A stretch of DNA of 64,000 nucleotides from CADEEN01 sp963738425 (GCA_963738425.1 CAVTWT010000020.1:1-64000); one strand, 5' to 3'. Numbered from the stretch's first letter, positions 18,123 to 28,014 are shown. Notes: a model not told the origin generated them from the letters alone. Made by a program: numbers and translations.

Positions 18123-18596
18123 TCAGCGCCGCAGCGCTGCAAACACGACCACGCCGGCACAGGCCAGCCACGCGTAGGCGATCAACAGCAAGGGACCGAG
18201 GTGCGTGTAGAGCAGGCGGTCGCTCTCGTGCCACGAGATCGCTTCGACGAGCACGAGTGCGATCAGCAGCGCAGTGGCCACCACGGCGACACTCGCGCGG
18301 CGCCGGGTCCGCCACGCCATCACCACCACGGCGCCAAGCGCCAGCAGCAGCGCCGCCTGCAACCACAGGCGCGAGTCATACAGGCCGATGGATCGCAGCG
18401 CGGCATTGACGACATCGTGGATGCGATGCCGCATGTTGAGCAGGATGTCGAGCCACAGCGCCGCATGCACGGCTGCCAGCACGGCCCAGCCGCCGCTGTG
18501 CTTGCGGCGCGCGGCCCAGACGCAGGCTGCTGTCGATGCTGCAAAGGCCAGCAGGCCGGCGACCTGCGTCGGGTTGGTCTGGAAGGGCAGGTTCAA
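18123..18596 (-). CDS. hypothetical multi-pass membrane protein
   Basis: A 157-residue protein with about four or five hydrophobic helices. No conserved motif is recognised. It is convergent with the GNAT gene and divergent from the O-antigen-ligase-like gene, with 40 bases to that start. Function unknown. Confidence 0.7.
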   Translation of the reverse strand: MNLPFQTNPTQVAGLLAFAASTAACVWAARRKHSGGWAVLAAVHAALWLDILLNMRHRIHDVVNAALRSIGLYDSRLWLQAALLLALGAVVVMAWRTRRRASVAVVATALLIALVLVEAISWHESDRLLYTHLGPLLLIAYAWLACAGVVVFAALRR

Positions 18597-18636
18597 TCAC
18601 ATCCTCATTGACAATGACGAAGGGATGGGAGGGTAC

Positions 18637-20001
18637 ATGCAGCCTGCGCAGTGGGTCGGTCTTGCGGCGTTGATCGGTGGTTCGTTGATCGGATTCAAGG
18701 CCTTGCCGCCGCGGTCTGCCGCACTGCTCGTGTTCTTCGGCGGCTGGCTGTTCGCGCCGGTGGGCGTGTTCCCCGCGGGCAGTTCGCAAGCCGGGCAGGT
18801 CGAACATCCGTACTGGATTCTCGGCAGCGCATTGCCCTCGGACATGCTGATGCACAAGGCTTGGCTGGTGCCATTTGCGGTGCTGTTCGGCGCGCTGCTG
18901 TTCGACCGTGCCTCGCTGCGCCGCTTTCGACCCTCGTGGTTCGACGCGCCGTTGCTGCTCTGGTGCGCCTGGCCGCTGTTGCAAGCGCTGTTGTTCATCG
19001 GCGAGCCACGGCCCGACGGCACGGTGGCGTCGCTGTACTTGTTCGGCACCTGGGGCCTGACCTGGTTCATCGGCCGCGTCTATTGCAGCGGCCCCGAAGG
19101 CTTGTCGGCGCTCGCCCGCGCACTCGCCTTGGCGGGGCTGGCGTGCCTGCCGTTTGCGCTGGCCGAAGGTCTGGCCGGCGCGCAGACCTATGGCTGGTTC
19201 TTCGAGCCGCATCCGTTCCGCGAAGACGGCGACGAGCGCTATCTCGGCTGGCGCCCGCTGGGCTTCTTCGAAAACGGCAACCAGTACGGCTTGTGGATCA
19301 GCCTGTGCGCGCTCGTTGCGGTGTGGGTGGCGTGGTCACGTGAAGCCACCGACCGCCGGTGGCGTGTGATCGCGGGCTTGGTGCTGGCGATGGCGCTGGC
19401 CGCGCAATCGATCGGCGGCCTGGCCCTCGCGCTGCTGGGCGCCGGCCTGCTGTGGCTGTCGTCGCGCCTGCGCGCACGCCACATGGTGGCGGCGGCGCTG
19501 ACGCTGGCAGTGTTGGTCAGCACGGTCTACGTGTCGGGCGTCGTGCCGATCACGCGCATCGCCAACGACACGTCGCTCGGCCGCGCCGTCGTGAGTGCGA
19601 TCAAGTCGGTCGGCCGCGGCTCTTTCACCTGGCGCATCGCGCAGGACCAGCGCGCATTGCCGCTGGCCACCGCGCGGCCGCTCGTCGGCACGGGGCAGTG
19701 GGACTGGTGGCGGCCCCAGCCGTCGCGGCCGTGGGGGCTGGCGATGCTGGTGCTCGGCCAGTTCGGCCTCATCGGCGTGGCGTTGTCAACGAGCGCCTTG
19801 CTGCTGCCGGCGGCGCGCATCGCCTGGCAGGCGCCGCGCGGCGATCCGCTGGCACCGCAGGCCTTGCCGTGGCTGCTGGCCATCGTCGTCCTGCTGACGA
19901 TGCTCGACGCGGTGCTGAATTCGTTCGTGTTCTTTCCCGCGGTGCTGATCGCGGGCGCGTTGTCGCAGACGCACACACCGCGCTCGGGCGAAGAGAGCTG
20001 A
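18637..20001 (+). CDS. O-antigen ligase/polymerase-like membrane protein
   Basis: A 454-residue protein with about ten membrane segments and a large loop containing GWRPLGFFENGNQYGLW. A second conserved patch, PLVGTGQWDWWRP, follows. This layout is that of Wzy_C/WaaL-type O-antigen ligases and exopolysaccharide polymerases. Start ATG 18637 has GGGAGGG just upstream; another ATG at 18625 lacks this spacing. No glycosyltransferase genes are adjacent, so the glycan substrate is unknown. Confidence 0.75.
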   Translation: MQPAQWVGLAALIGGSLIGFKALPPRSAALLVFFGGWLFAPVGVFPAGSSQAGQVEHPYWILGSALPSDMLMHKAWLVPFAVLFGALLFDRASLRRFRPSWFDAPLLLWCAWPLLQALLFIGEPRPDGTVASLYLFGTWGLTWFIGRVYCSGPEGLSALARALALAGLACLPFALAEGLAGAQTYGWFFEPHPFREDGDERYLGWRPLGFFENGNQYGLWISLCALVAVWVAWSREATDRRWRVIAGLVLAMALAAQSIGGLALALLGAGLLWLSSRLRARHMVAAALTLAVLVSTVYVSGVVPITRIANDTSLGRAVVSAIKSVGRGSFTWRIAQDQRALPLATARPLVGTGQWDWWRPQPSRPWGLAMLVLGQFGLIGVALSTSALLLPAARIAWQAPRGDPLAPQALPWLLAIVVLLTMLDAVLNSFVFFPAVLIAGALSQTHTPRSGEES

Positions 20002-20008
20002 GCGCGGA

Positions 20009-20632
20009 TCAACAGCTCGGCTTGACGATCTTCGGCGTCGGCGAGTGGTTCTGATTCCACGGATTCGTTTGCGCGTCGCGCGACACATGGACCTCGATGC
20101 ATGCGCCGTTCTGGCGAAAGCGCGTCTTCGTGTCGTCCATGCGCTCTTCGGTCATCGCGCTCGCGCCTGACACGTTGGCGACGCGCGATTCGACCGTCGA
20201 GCGCGGCGAGTTGGCGCGCGGGTCGTTGAGCGCTTGATCTTTCATCGTCCGCGACGATGGCGTGGCCGTCGCGCGCGGCACCGAAAGTTTGAGTCCGTCC
20301 GATGGACGCAATGGCGCCGATGCTGCCGGCTCGGGCGCAGCGAGCACGGTGATGGCTTGCGGTGCCGCAGACACCGGTGCGTCGGGTTTCGGTGATGGTG
20401 GCGAGTTCGATCTGGCTGGCGCTGTCGCCGCAGACGGCGGGGCCGAGTCAAGACGCGCCGGCTGCGGCGGTGGCGGTGCGGGAATGAGCCGCAGCACGGT
20501 GATGTTCGGGGTCGCGCTCGAAATCGGCTCGCGAGGTGCGGGCCGCGCGACAAAGCGCCAAGCCCACAACAGCAGCACGTGCGCCAGCAACACGAGAACC
20601 AGGGCCGCTGGCCGCATGAGGCCGCGTTTCAT
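20009..20632 (-). CDS. hypothetical proline-rich membrane-anchored protein
   Basis: A 207-residue protein. One membrane segment lies at residues 6-26 (PAALVLVLLAHVLLLWAW). A long Pro/Ala/Ser-rich region follows, then a C-terminal part ending KIVKPSC with one further cysteine (ACIEV). The layout resembles a TonB-like energy transducer without the usual TonB C-domain, so I make no functional claim. It is convergent with the ligase-like gene. ATG 20632 is the first start that places the hydrophobic segment at the N-terminus. Confidence 0.65.
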   Translation of the reverse strand: MKRGLMRPAALVLVLLAHVLLLWAWRFVARPAPREPISSATPNITVLRLIPAPPPPQPARLDSAPPSAATAPARSNSPPSPKPDAPVSAAPQAITVLAAPEPAASAPLRPSDGLKLSVPRATATPSSRTMKDQALNDPRANSPRSTVESRVANVSGASAMTEERMDDTKTRFRQNGACIEVHVSRDAQTNPWNQNHSPTPKIVKPSC

Positions 20633-20649
20633 CCGCGACCGAACATGCC

Positions 20650-21579
20650 TCAGCGCCCACGCCCCACGCGCGAGCGCCGCCAGTCGCGCACGCGCTCGTC
20701 GACGAAGCGCTCGACGGTCATCATTTCGCGCGGGAACTCGGCCAGCAGGGCGCTGGGATCGAAGGTCTCGGGCCAATCCTCATCCGGCACGGCGGCCACT
20801 TCGAGCACGCGTGCCACGCCTTCATGAAACGGCCGCAGCACCTGCGCCCCGATGCGTGCCACGGCCAGCGGAGGATGGAAAACGCGGCCCTGGCGCGAGC
20901 GCAGCGCGTACATCGCGGCCACGTCGCGGTTGCTGATGTTGTCGGGCCCGCCGATATCGAGCGTGCGGTTGACGAGCGTGTCATCGCGCAGCGCCGTTAC
21001 AGCGAACGGTGCCACGTCACGCACCGAGACGAAGTTGCGCCGCTTGCGACCGGCGCCGAAGATCACCGTGAAGCCCCGGTCGAGCAGCGGTTTGCCGAGG
21101 AACTCGTGCACATGCTGCTCCATGAAGGCCGCCGGGCGCAGGATCGTGAACGGGATGTGGCTCTCGCGCAGCCCCTCCTCGATTTCGTACTTGGTGCGAA
21201 AGAAGTCGATCGGGTGGTCCTCGCGCGCACCGAGCGCCGAGGTGTAGACGAAGCGTGGCACGCCAGCCGCCTGCGCCGCGGCGATCAGCGCGCTGTGGCC
21301 GACATGATCGACCTGCGCGCTGCGCAAGCGGCCCCGGCCGAGGAAGGAGTGCGCGCAGGCAAAGACGCGCAGCGCGCCCTTGCACGCCCGTTCGAGCGAG
21401 CCCGGATCGGTGAGGTCACCACTCACCAGTTCGGCGCCGGCCCGCTGCAACTCGCTGACGTGCTGCGGCTGGCGGGCGGGCTCGCGCACCAGCACGCGCA
21501 CGCGCTGCCCTTCCTTGAGCAGGGCCAGCGCAGTGGCGCGGCCCAGCAAACCCGTGGCGCCAACGATCAGGATCGTCAC
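20650..21579 (-). CDS. NAD(P)-binding NmrA/SDR-like protein
   Basis: A 309-residue Rossmann-fold protein. ILIVGATGLLGRATAL is the dinucleotide motif G-A-T-G-x-x-G. YTSALGA and FFRTKYEIEEGL resemble the Ser/Tyr-x3-Lys region of extended SDRs, with FILRPAAFMEQ-like sequence following. The family includes NmrA sensors and complex I assembly-like reductases. The substrate is unknown. Confidence 0.85.
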   Translation of the reverse strand: MTILIVGATGLLGRATALALLKEGQRVRVLVREPARQPQHVSELQRAGAELVSGDLTDPGSLERACKGALRVFACAHSFLGRGRLRSAQVDHVGHSALIAAAQAAGVPRFVYTSALGAREDHPIDFFRTKYEIEEGLRESHIPFTILRPAAFMEQHVHEFLGKPLLDRGFTVIFGAGRKRRNFVSVRDVAPFAVTALRDDTLVNRTLDIGGPDNISNRDVAAMYALRSRQGRVFHPPLAVARIGAQVLRPFHEGVARVLEVAAVPDEDWPETFDPSALLAEFPREMMTVERFVDERVRDWRRSRVGRGR

Positions 21580-21671
21580 GCGATTCCCCTCGTCCTCAAG
21601 TTCTCGCTCCCTGGTCCGAACCTCTCTAGTGCAAACTCAATGCTATCCACATCGACACATCTTGTGACAGC

Positions 21672-22724
21672 ATGAAAACCATTGCCCTCGGACCGTTGCA
21701 GATCACGCCGATCTGCCTGGGCACCATGACCTTCGGCGAGCAGGTCGATGAAGCCGCCTCGTTCGCCATTCTCGACCGCGCTGTGGAGCGCGGCGTCACT
21801 TTCATCGACACCGCCGAGATGTACTCGGTGCCGCCAAAGGCCGAGACCTATGGCGCCACCGAAGCCATCATCGGCCGCTGGTTCGCCAAGCGCCCGGGGG
21901 CGCGGCAGAAGATCGTGCTGGCGAGCAAGGTCGCCGGCCCGGCACGCGGCATGAACTGGGTGCGTGGCGGCAAGAACGACGTGCCGCCGGCCGACATCGA
22001 GAGCGCCTGCAACGACAGCCTGAAGCGGCTGCAGACCGACGTCATCGACCTGTACCAGCTGCACTGGCCAAACCGCAACGTGCCGTCCTTCGGCGGCGTG
22101 TACTTCGACCCGGCGAAGGACCAGGACCAGACCGGGGTCCACGACCAGCTCGAGGCCTTTGCCAAGCTGATCAAGGCGGGCAAGGTGCGCGCCATCGGCC
22201 TGTCCAACGAGACGCCCTGGGGCCTGCTGGAGTTCGTGCGCGTGGCCGAGCAGCATGGCCTGCCGCGCGTGGTCTCGGTGCAGAACCCGTACTGCCTGAT
22301 CAATCGCGTCGTCGACAACGGGCTGGACGAGGCGCTGCACAAGAGCGGCGTCGGCCTGCTCGGCTACTCGCCGCTGGGCTTCGGCCTGCTGAGCGGCAAG
22401 TACGACGAGCGCGGCATCCACGATCCGACGAGCAAGGGCCGCATGGCGTTGTTCGAACGCATGAAGCAGCAGCGCTGGGGCCGCCCCGAAAGCCAGGCCG
22501 CCGCCAAGCGCTACAACGCGCTGGCGCGCGCGAACGGTCTGACGCCGACGAAGATGGCGCTGGCCTTCTGCTACACGAACTGGCGCGTGGCCAGCACGAT
22601 CATCGGCGTGACCAGCGTGGCGCAGTTGGACGAGTGCCTGGATGCGTGGGGCAAAACGCTGAGCACGGAGTTGCTGGCGGAGATCGACAAGGTGCGCTGG
22701 GAGATTCGCGATCCGGCGCAGTAG
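21672..22724 (+). CDS. aldo/keto reductase (Tas-like)
   Basis: A 350-residue NADPH-dependent aldo/keto reductase. The catalytic tetrad residues are visible: FIDTAEMYS (Asp, Tyr), VLASKVAG (Lys) and YQLHWPNR (His). The length and the Tas-type PPKAETYGATE insertion fit the Tas/YeaE branch. Reduction of small aldehydes is the family role; the physiological substrate is unknown. Confidence 0.92.
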   Translation: MKTIALGPLQITPICLGTMTFGEQVDEAASFAILDRAVERGVTFIDTAEMYSVPPKAETYGATEAIIGRWFAKRPGARQKIVLASKVAGPARGMNWVRGGKNDVPPADIESACNDSLKRLQTDVIDLYQLHWPNRNVPSFGGVYFDPAKDQDQTGVHDQLEAFAKLIKAGKVRAIGLSNETPWGLLEFVRVAEQHGLPRVVSVQNPYCLINRVVDNGLDEALHKSGVGLLGYSPLGFGLLSGKYDERGIHDPTSKGRMALFERMKQQRWGRPESQAAAKRYNALARANGLTPTKMALAFCYTNWRVASTIIGVTSVAQLDECLDAWGKTLSTELLAEIDKVRWEIRDPAQ

Positions 22725-22737
22725 CAGTAGCGCTGTG

Positions 22738-23772
22738 TCAGGAGATCCACTTCACCCACTTCCCATGCGGATGGGCCTCGGCCAGCACGCGCCGCTCGCC
22801 ACCGGGCCACAGCGTCAAGGTCAGCAGCATGTGCGCGTCGGCCGCCGGCGGTTCGAAAGCCAGCCACGCCAGTGGCGCTTGACGCGTGGCGTGCGAGCCG
22901 GTGGCTTCGATCAAGCCGCGCAGGCCGTTGCGTGTCGGCTCGGGCATGTACTGCCACATGACGGAGTGGTAGATCACGGTCGCGCAGCCGGGGCGTTGCG
23001 TGGCCAGCACGCCCTGCGCCCAGGTCAGCGCGTCGGCGGCGTCGACATGCACTTGCAGCCGCCGCGCCAGCCCGATGGCGGCGCGCAGGCGTTCGAGGCG
23101 TTCGTGCTGATCGGGCCAGACGTAGGACATCAATCGCAGCGCGGCGCCTTCGCTGTGCAAGTCGATCGGTGAGACATCGCAGGCGGCGTGGCTGGCAACG
23201 TCGATGTGCGCGGGCAGGGCGGGCATCGGGCCTTGCCATTCGGCGCGGATCAGAACCTCGCTGTTCGCCTCGCCCCATGCCATGTCGCCGAGCCTGTAGC
23301 GATAGCGATACCAGAGCTGGTTCAGGCCCGCGCTGGCACCGATCTCGAACGTGGCCAGCGGCAGGCCCGTGGCTTGTGCAATCGCGGCAAAGCCTGGCAG
23401 CAGCACGGCGCTGCGGCCGATCTCGTTGGTCTGCGGCGCCACGGCCAGGTACTCGGCGATCAGGTCGCAGTGATGGGCCATCGCGGCGGCGACCGCATGT
23501 GCGAGGTCGCCAGGCTCTTGCCGCGGCGGGTAGAGCGCTGCCAGCGCTGCATCGCGTTCCGACAAAGCCAGCGCATGCAATGCCCCGGCCAGGCGCAGCG
23601 GCACGGCGTCGGCGCCGGCATCGCCGGACCAGCCGGGCATCAGCGCCGCGAACGCGCCGCCGCGCTCGCGGTCGGCCCAGGCCGCTTCGAGCACGCGCGC
23701 GGTGAACGGCGAGCCGTTGCCGTCACACCAGGCGATCTGGCGCGACCAGGCTTCGGCGAGTGAAAGGCTCAT
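22738..23772 (-). CDS. DUF2332 family protein
   Basis: A 344-residue protein of the DUF2332 family. It has the glycine-rich FEIGASAGLNQLWYRYRYRLG motif, with the conserved GASAGLNL-like SAM-binding-style loop, and TVIYHSVMWQYMP near residue 270. The fold resembles a methyltransferase, but activity is not established. Start ATG 23772 is 40 bases from the divergent membrane protein gene. Confidence 0.8.
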   Translation of the reverse strand: MSLSLAEAWSRQIAWCDGNGSPFTARVLEAAWADRERGGAFAALMPGWSGDAGADAVPLRLAGALHALALSERDAALAALYPPRQEPGDLAHAVAAAMAHHCDLIAEYLAVAPQTNEIGRSAVLLPGFAAIAQATGLPLATFEIGASAGLNQLWYRYRYRLGDMAWGEANSEVLIRAEWQGPMPALPAHIDVASHAACDVSPIDLHSEGAALRLMSYVWPDQHERLERLRAAIGLARRLQVHVDAADALTWAQGVLATQRPGCATVIYHSVMWQYMPEPTRNGLRGLIEATGSHATRQAPLAWLAFEPPAADAHMLLTLTLWPGGERRVLAEAHPHGKWVKWIS

Positions 23773-23812
23773 GGCAGGATTGGAGCATGGCAACGCAATT
23801 CGGGTGAAGGCT

Positions 23813-25489
23813 ATGACAACAAGCACCAGCGCGCGCAACGTAGTTGCACTGCTGGCAGTCTTGGCGACGCTGCTTGCAGTCGCCGGACTGTGGTGGGTGG
23901 GCGAGCGGCGCATCGAGCATCTGAAGTCGCCGATCACGCTGTCCCTGTCAACAGACGATCAACTGTGGGCTGGACTTGGCGGCGTCTTGCATCGCTTCGA
24001 CACTTCGGGGCGTCGGCTCGAACGCGTGACTCTGCGTGAACTCGGCCTGCCTGAGCCACTGTCGCACTTGCATGCGGTGCGCACCGACGATCTGCTGGCC
24101 AGCGCGGGCGTGCCCACGCGCCTGTTCCGATGCGTGCCGTCGCAGCATGTGTGTCGCGCGGCCGATGCTGGTTACATCGCAGCTTTCGGGCGTTTCGAGT
24201 TGGCGGTGTGGATTGGCGCTAATGCGGACGGCAGTCGTGTCGTGGTCAGCGACAACCTCGCGCATCGCGTTGCCGTGCTCGACGCGCAAGGGGCGCTGCT
24301 CGCGCACGCGCGGGGCCTGAACGCATCGCTGTGGGACCCGGGGCAACCGGTCTGGGTTGGCAATGACACGATCTGGCTGGCCGGTGCCGACATGAAGCGC
24401 ATCGAGCGATTCACCTTCGATGGGCGGGTGGTGGCTCCGACAGGCGACGCGGTGCCCACACCTGCGCTTCACCCATTGCTGCGTGGCCGCACCTGGCCGA
24501 TGGCTTTGACACCCGTGGGCGATGGCCGTTGGTGGGCGGTGGTGCAGTACAACATGATGGAACCGGGCGGGTTGCTGCGTTTTGTCGAAGGGGGCGACTT
24601 CGATCGGGAGGCGCGCTTGCCGGCTGGGGCCGACCTGACCACGGTGGCGCGGCTGGGCGACCGCCTCGTCGTGGCGGATGTCAGTCGGCCCGCGCTGTGG
24701 CAACTCGACCTCGACGGCGGCGACGCGTTGCCGTTCGGCAGCGATGACTTTCGCGCCGAATTGGTTGCATTCGGTGCCACGCAAGCTCGGCTCGACCTGT
24801 TGCGGCGTCTGCTGATCGCCGCGCTCGCAGTGTTGCCCCTGATGGCGCTGGTGGCGCTGTATCTCATGGGTGCAAAAGTGTCCGGCGGGTCGCGATTCTT
24901 GCGGCCAGATTTCCGCGCACCGGTCGCGCGGATGAGCCGCGAGCCAGTAGAGATCCGTACCACCGATGCGTGGCGTCGTCGGCTGCGCTGGATGGCCGCT
25001 TTGATGGCCACCAGCGTCGCTGTTGCGATCCCGCTGCTGATGTATCTCGCCTGGCGACGCGGACTTCCACTCTGGTCGGGCGCGTCGTTCGCACTTGTGG
25101 TTGCGCTGCTGTTGCCGGTGATCTGGTGGCGGCTGCGAGAACGGGCTGGCCAGCGGCTATTGGTGCACGACGGCACCATCAGTGTTCAATCGCCGCGTGG
25201 AGAAGTGGCACGTGCGATGCTGTCCGAATGCTGGTGCGACGGGCGTGCGATGCTTGTGGGCACGCTGAGGGTGGCGCTGTACGTAGGCCAAGAGCCGGTC
25301 TTCGACCGACTGGCGCTGCAGGCCCACGTGCTGGGCCTGCTGCCGCACGAGCGCTGGGTATCGGGTGGCGAACTGCAGTTCGCTCAAATGCGCGCGGCAT
25401 GGCAGCGCAACCCGGTTCATTGCCTGCTCTCGGGTCTTCTGCTCCTGGTGAGCATCGGCGCGGCGATCATCCACTTCGTGATCCTTTGA
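23813..25489 (+). CDS. hypothetical membrane protein with beta-propeller-like domain
   Basis: A 558-residue protein. A signal anchor at residues 10-29 is followed by an extracytoplasmic region of about 300 residues. That region has repeated strand-like units (NLAHRVAVLDAQGALL, NDTIWLAGADMKRIERF, GDRLVVADVSRPALWQLD) of the NHL/beta-propeller kind. Four more membrane segments lie in the C-terminal 200 residues. Start ATG 23813 is chosen; GTG 23804 is possible. Function unknown. Confidence 0.7.
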   Translation: MTTSTSARNVVALLAVLATLLAVAGLWWVGERRIEHLKSPITLSLSTDDQLWAGLGGVLHRFDTSGRRLERVTLRELGLPEPLSHLHAVRTDDLLASAGVPTRLFRCVPSQHVCRAADAGYIAAFGRFELAVWIGANADGSRVVVSDNLAHRVAVLDAQGALLAHARGLNASLWDPGQPVWVGNDTIWLAGADMKRIERFTFDGRVVAPTGDAVPTPALHPLLRGRTWPMALTPVGDGRWWAVVQYNMMEPGGLLRFVEGGDFDREARLPAGADLTTVARLGDRLVVADVSRPALWQLDLDGGDALPFGSDDFRAELVAFGATQARLDLLRRLLIAALAVLPLMALVALYLMGAKVSGGSRFLRPDFRAPVARMSREPVEIRTTDAWRRRLRWMAALMATSVAVAIPLLMYLAWRRGLPLWSGASFALVVALLLPVIWWRLRERAGQRLLVHDGTISVQSPRGEVARAMLSECWCDGRAMLVGTLRVALYVGQEPVFDRLALQAHVLGLLPHERWVSGGELQFAQMRAAWQRNPVHCLLSGLLLLVSIGAAIIHFVIL

Positions 25490-25494
25490 ACAAC

Positions 25495-25986
25495 ATGGCG
25501 CGCAAGGACAAGCACGTCAGCGAAACACCGGCGACGCAATGGTTGCGGGCGCACGGTATCGCGTTTACGGAACACCTCTACGACTACATCGAACATGGCG
25601 GCACGGCAGAGTCCGCGCAGCAACTCGGCGTCGATGAGCATGCCGTCATCAAGACGCTGGTGATGCAGGACGAGCGCGCGCAACCGCTCGTCGTCTTGAT
25701 GCATGGCGACAAGCAGGTCAGCACGAAGAATCTGGCGCGAGCGCTCGGAGTCAAGAGCATCGAGCCCTGCAAACCCGAGGTCGCGCAGCGCCACAGCGGC
25801 TACCTGATCGGCGGCACGTCGCCATTCGGCTTCAAGCGCGCAGGTGTGCCCGTGGTCTTCGAAGCCAGCATCCTCGAACTGCCGCGGATCTGCATCAACG
25901 GCGGCCGGCGCGGCTTTCTCGTCGGCATCGAGCCGCGGGTTTTGACGGAGGTGCTTGGCGCCAAGCCTGTTCATTGCGCGCTCTAA
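25495..25986 (+). CDS. ybaK: aminoacyl-tRNA deacylase, YbaK/EbsC type
   Basis: A 163-residue YbaK-fold protein. It has the conserved KTLVMQDER, VSTKNLARALG and GYLIGGTSPFG segments. The GGTSPFG loop is the family hallmark that positions Cys-tRNA(Pro) for deacylation. It lies six bases after the upstream membrane protein stop and 9 bases before plsY, so the three may be co-transcribed. Confidence 0.88.
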   Translation: MARKDKHVSETPATQWLRAHGIAFTEHLYDYIEHGGTAESAQQLGVDEHAVIKTLVMQDERAQPLVVLMHGDKQVSTKNLARALGVKSIEPCKPEVAQRHSGYLIGGTSPFGFKRAGVPVVFEASILELPRICINGGRRGFLVGIEPRVLTEVLGAKPVHCAL

Positions 25987-25995
25987 ACTTCGCGC

Positions 25996-26616
25996 ATGAG
26001 TTCGTTGCCTTCCGTGCTGATGGTTCTCGTCGGCTACCTCGTCGGCTCGCTGTCGTTCGCCGTCATCGTCAGCCGCAGCATGGGTCTGGCCGATCCGCGC
26101 AGCTACGGCTCGGGCAACCCGGGAGCGACCAATGTGCTGCGCTCGGGCAACAAAGCCGCGGCCATTGCCACGCTCGCACTCGATGCGCTCAAAGGCTATG
26201 TGCCGGTGCTCGCGGCCGTCGTGCTGGCCGAGCGCTACGGATGGGGCGATACGACGATCGCGCTGACCGGGCTGGCGGCGTTTCTCGGCCACTTGTGGCC
26301 GCTGTTCTTCAAGTTCAAAGGCGGCAAGGGCGTGGCCACCGCGGCCGGTGTGTTGTTTGGCTTGAACCCATTTCTCGGCCTGGCGACGTTGGCCTCATGG
26401 GCCCTGATCGCGGCCTTCTTCCGCTACTCGTCGCTGGCCTCGCTGGTGGCCACCGTGTTCGCGTTGTTTTACCAATTGCTGATCTGGGGCGGCGGTGTGT
26501 TCGCGCTGGTGATCGCGGTGATGTGCGTGCTGCTCTTCTGGCGGCACCAGGGCAACATCAAGAAACTCTTGGCCGGCACCGAGTCGAAGATCGGGCAGAA
26601 AGCGAAAACATCATGA
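25996..26616 (+). CDS. plsY: glycerol-3-phosphate acyltransferase PlsY
   Basis: A 206-residue inner-membrane enzyme. It transfers an acyl group from acyl-phosphate to glycerol 3-phosphate, the first step of phospholipid synthesis. The three conserved PlsY loops are present: GSGNPGATNVLR, KFKGGKGVAT and RHQGNIKKLLAGTE. The length and five-helix layout are normal. The stop overlaps the RidA gene start by four bases (ATGA). Confidence 0.95.
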   Translation: MSSLPSVLMVLVGYLVGSLSFAVIVSRSMGLADPRSYGSGNPGATNVLRSGNKAAAIATLALDALKGYVPVLAAVVLAERYGWGDTTIALTGLAAFLGHLWPLFFKFKGGKGVATAAGVLFGLNPFLGLATLASWALIAAFFRYSSLASLVATVFALFYQLLIWGGGVFALVIAVMCVLLFWRHQGNIKKLLAGTESKIGQKAKTS

Positions 26617-26963
26617 GCTCCATTGAACGCTTCGACGTCGGCGCGCGCCTGTCGGAAATGGCCGTGCACAACGGCACCATCCATCTCGCGGGTCAGGTGC
26701 CCGCCGATGCAAGGCAGGACATGACCGGGCAGACGCGCCAGGTGCTGGCCGCCATCGACGCGCTGCTGGCGCGGGCCGGCAGCGACAAGTCGAAGATCCT
26801 GATGGCGCAGATCTTCGTCGCCGACATGGCCGAGTTCGCGGCGATGAACTCGGTCTGGGACGCCTGGGTCGTGCCCGGTCACACCCCGCCGCGGGCCACG
26901 GTGCAGGCTCGCCTCGGCAAGCCGGAGTGGAAGGTCGAGATCGTGGTCACCGCGGCCGTTTGA
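26613..26963 (+). CDS. RidA family protein
   Basis: A 116-residue protein of the RidA/YjgF family, whose members hydrolyse reactive enamines and imines. The conserved PPRATVQARL segment contains the key Arg that binds the substrate carboxylate. GTIHLAGQVPAD is the N-terminal signature. The gene is translationally coupled to plsY. This C-terminal variant (LGKPEWKVEIVVTAAV) belongs to the less studied YoaB/Rid subfamilies. Confidence 0.88.
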   Translation: MSSIERFDVGARLSEMAVHNGTIHLAGQVPADARQDMTGQTRQVLAAIDALLARAGSDKSKILMAQIFVADMAEFAAMNSVWDAWVVPGHTPPRATVQARLGKPEWKVEIVVTAAV

Positions 26964-26994
26964 CGGACCCTGCGGTGCACGACTGCACCAACGA

Positions 26995-27819
26995 CTACTG
27001 CGGCAGCCAGAGCTGCACCATGCCGGGCGATTGATTGACGGCGTCATAGGCGCTGCGCTCGACGAGCACGGTGCGCGGCTGGCCGTCGATCGTGAAGCGC
27101 CAGGCCGTGAAGGCCAGGCCGCCCACGCTGGTGCCATTGGCCAGCATGTCGCTGAACTCGGCCGCGGTGTAGGTCATCGCCATCGCGTTCGACGTGGCGT
27201 TGCCAGCGCTGTCGAAGTCGAGGCGCAATGTGGCGTCGTCGGCTGCGGTGTTCTGGTCCTGGCTGCCCGCGGCCGACTGGTAGGCGCAGTTGGACAGCTT
27301 GTAGAACTGCATGCCGGCCAGCGCCGCGGCGCTGGTCACCGCCTCGGGTGCCACGCCGCCTTCAGCGACGCTCTGCGCCACGGCGACGAAGCGCAAGGTC
27401 GTCGTGCCCGGCGTGGTGGCCGCATCACACAACATCAGCACGCTGCCGGCATAGCGGTTGAAGACGTGATAGTCCGGCGTCGTGATGACGAAGCCGTTGC
27501 TGTTATCCACCGTCAGCACGATCTGGCCAGGCGCGCCGAGCGACAAGGTGGCGCCGTTGGCCGTGGGATCGCTGACCTGGCCCGCTGCGCCGGGCGTGGT
27601 GCCGTCGTCCGGCACCGTGACCGTGTAGGCGAGCGTCTTCAGCGGCGAGATCGTCACCGGCGCTGCCGGTGGCGACGGGGGTGCCGGCGGCGTCGGTGCG
27701 GGTGAGGCTACCGGCGGGGCGGCTGGCGCCTGATCGTTGTCGCTGCCGCCGCAGGCGGCGAGTTGGGCGGCGGCGAACAGCACCGCCAGCACGGCTGTGC
27801 GAGAAGACAGATTCGACAT
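26995..27819 (-). CDS. hypothetical lipoprotein
   Basis: A 274-residue protein with a clear lipobox, AAQLAACGG, where the cysteine at about residue 23 would be lipidated. A Pro/Ala linker (residues 30-55) follows, then a globular domain with no motif I recognise. ATG 27819 gives the canonical lipoprotein signal. It is probably an outer-membrane or periplasmic anchored protein of unknown role. Confidence 0.75.
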   Translation of the reverse strand: MSNLSSRTAVLAVLFAAAQLAACGGSDNDQAPAAPPVASPAPTPPAPPSPPAAPVTISPLKTLAYTVTVPDDGTTPGAAGQVSDPTANGATLSLGAPGQIVLTVDNSNGFVITTPDYHVFNRYAGSVLMLCDAATTPGTTTLRFVAVAQSVAEGGVAPEAVTSAAALAGMQFYKLSNCAYQSAAGSQDQNTAADDATLRLDFDSAGNATSNAMAMTYTAAEFSDMLANGTSVGGLAFTAWRFTIDGQPRTVLVERSAYDAVNQSPGMVQLWLPQ

Positions 27820-28014
27820 GATGAAGGCACTCCCTGAAGACGACGTGTGGACGACGTGTGGCTCGGCCTGTAGCGGCTCTGCCTTGTTGTGGCGCATTCT
27901 GGGCAGGGGAAACCCGGTGCACAGCCACCGCACTCGGCGGCGGCCACCCGACCGAGGGGGCGGCGCTGCGTGCTGCAGCGCGCTTGTCACGTCTTTCGTG
28001 CCTTGTGCGCCACA

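Noticed and set aside
20009..20632. A TonB energy transducer
   Set aside because: The N-terminal anchor and Pro-rich region fit, but no TonB C-terminal domain or ExbB/ExbD neighbours are present.
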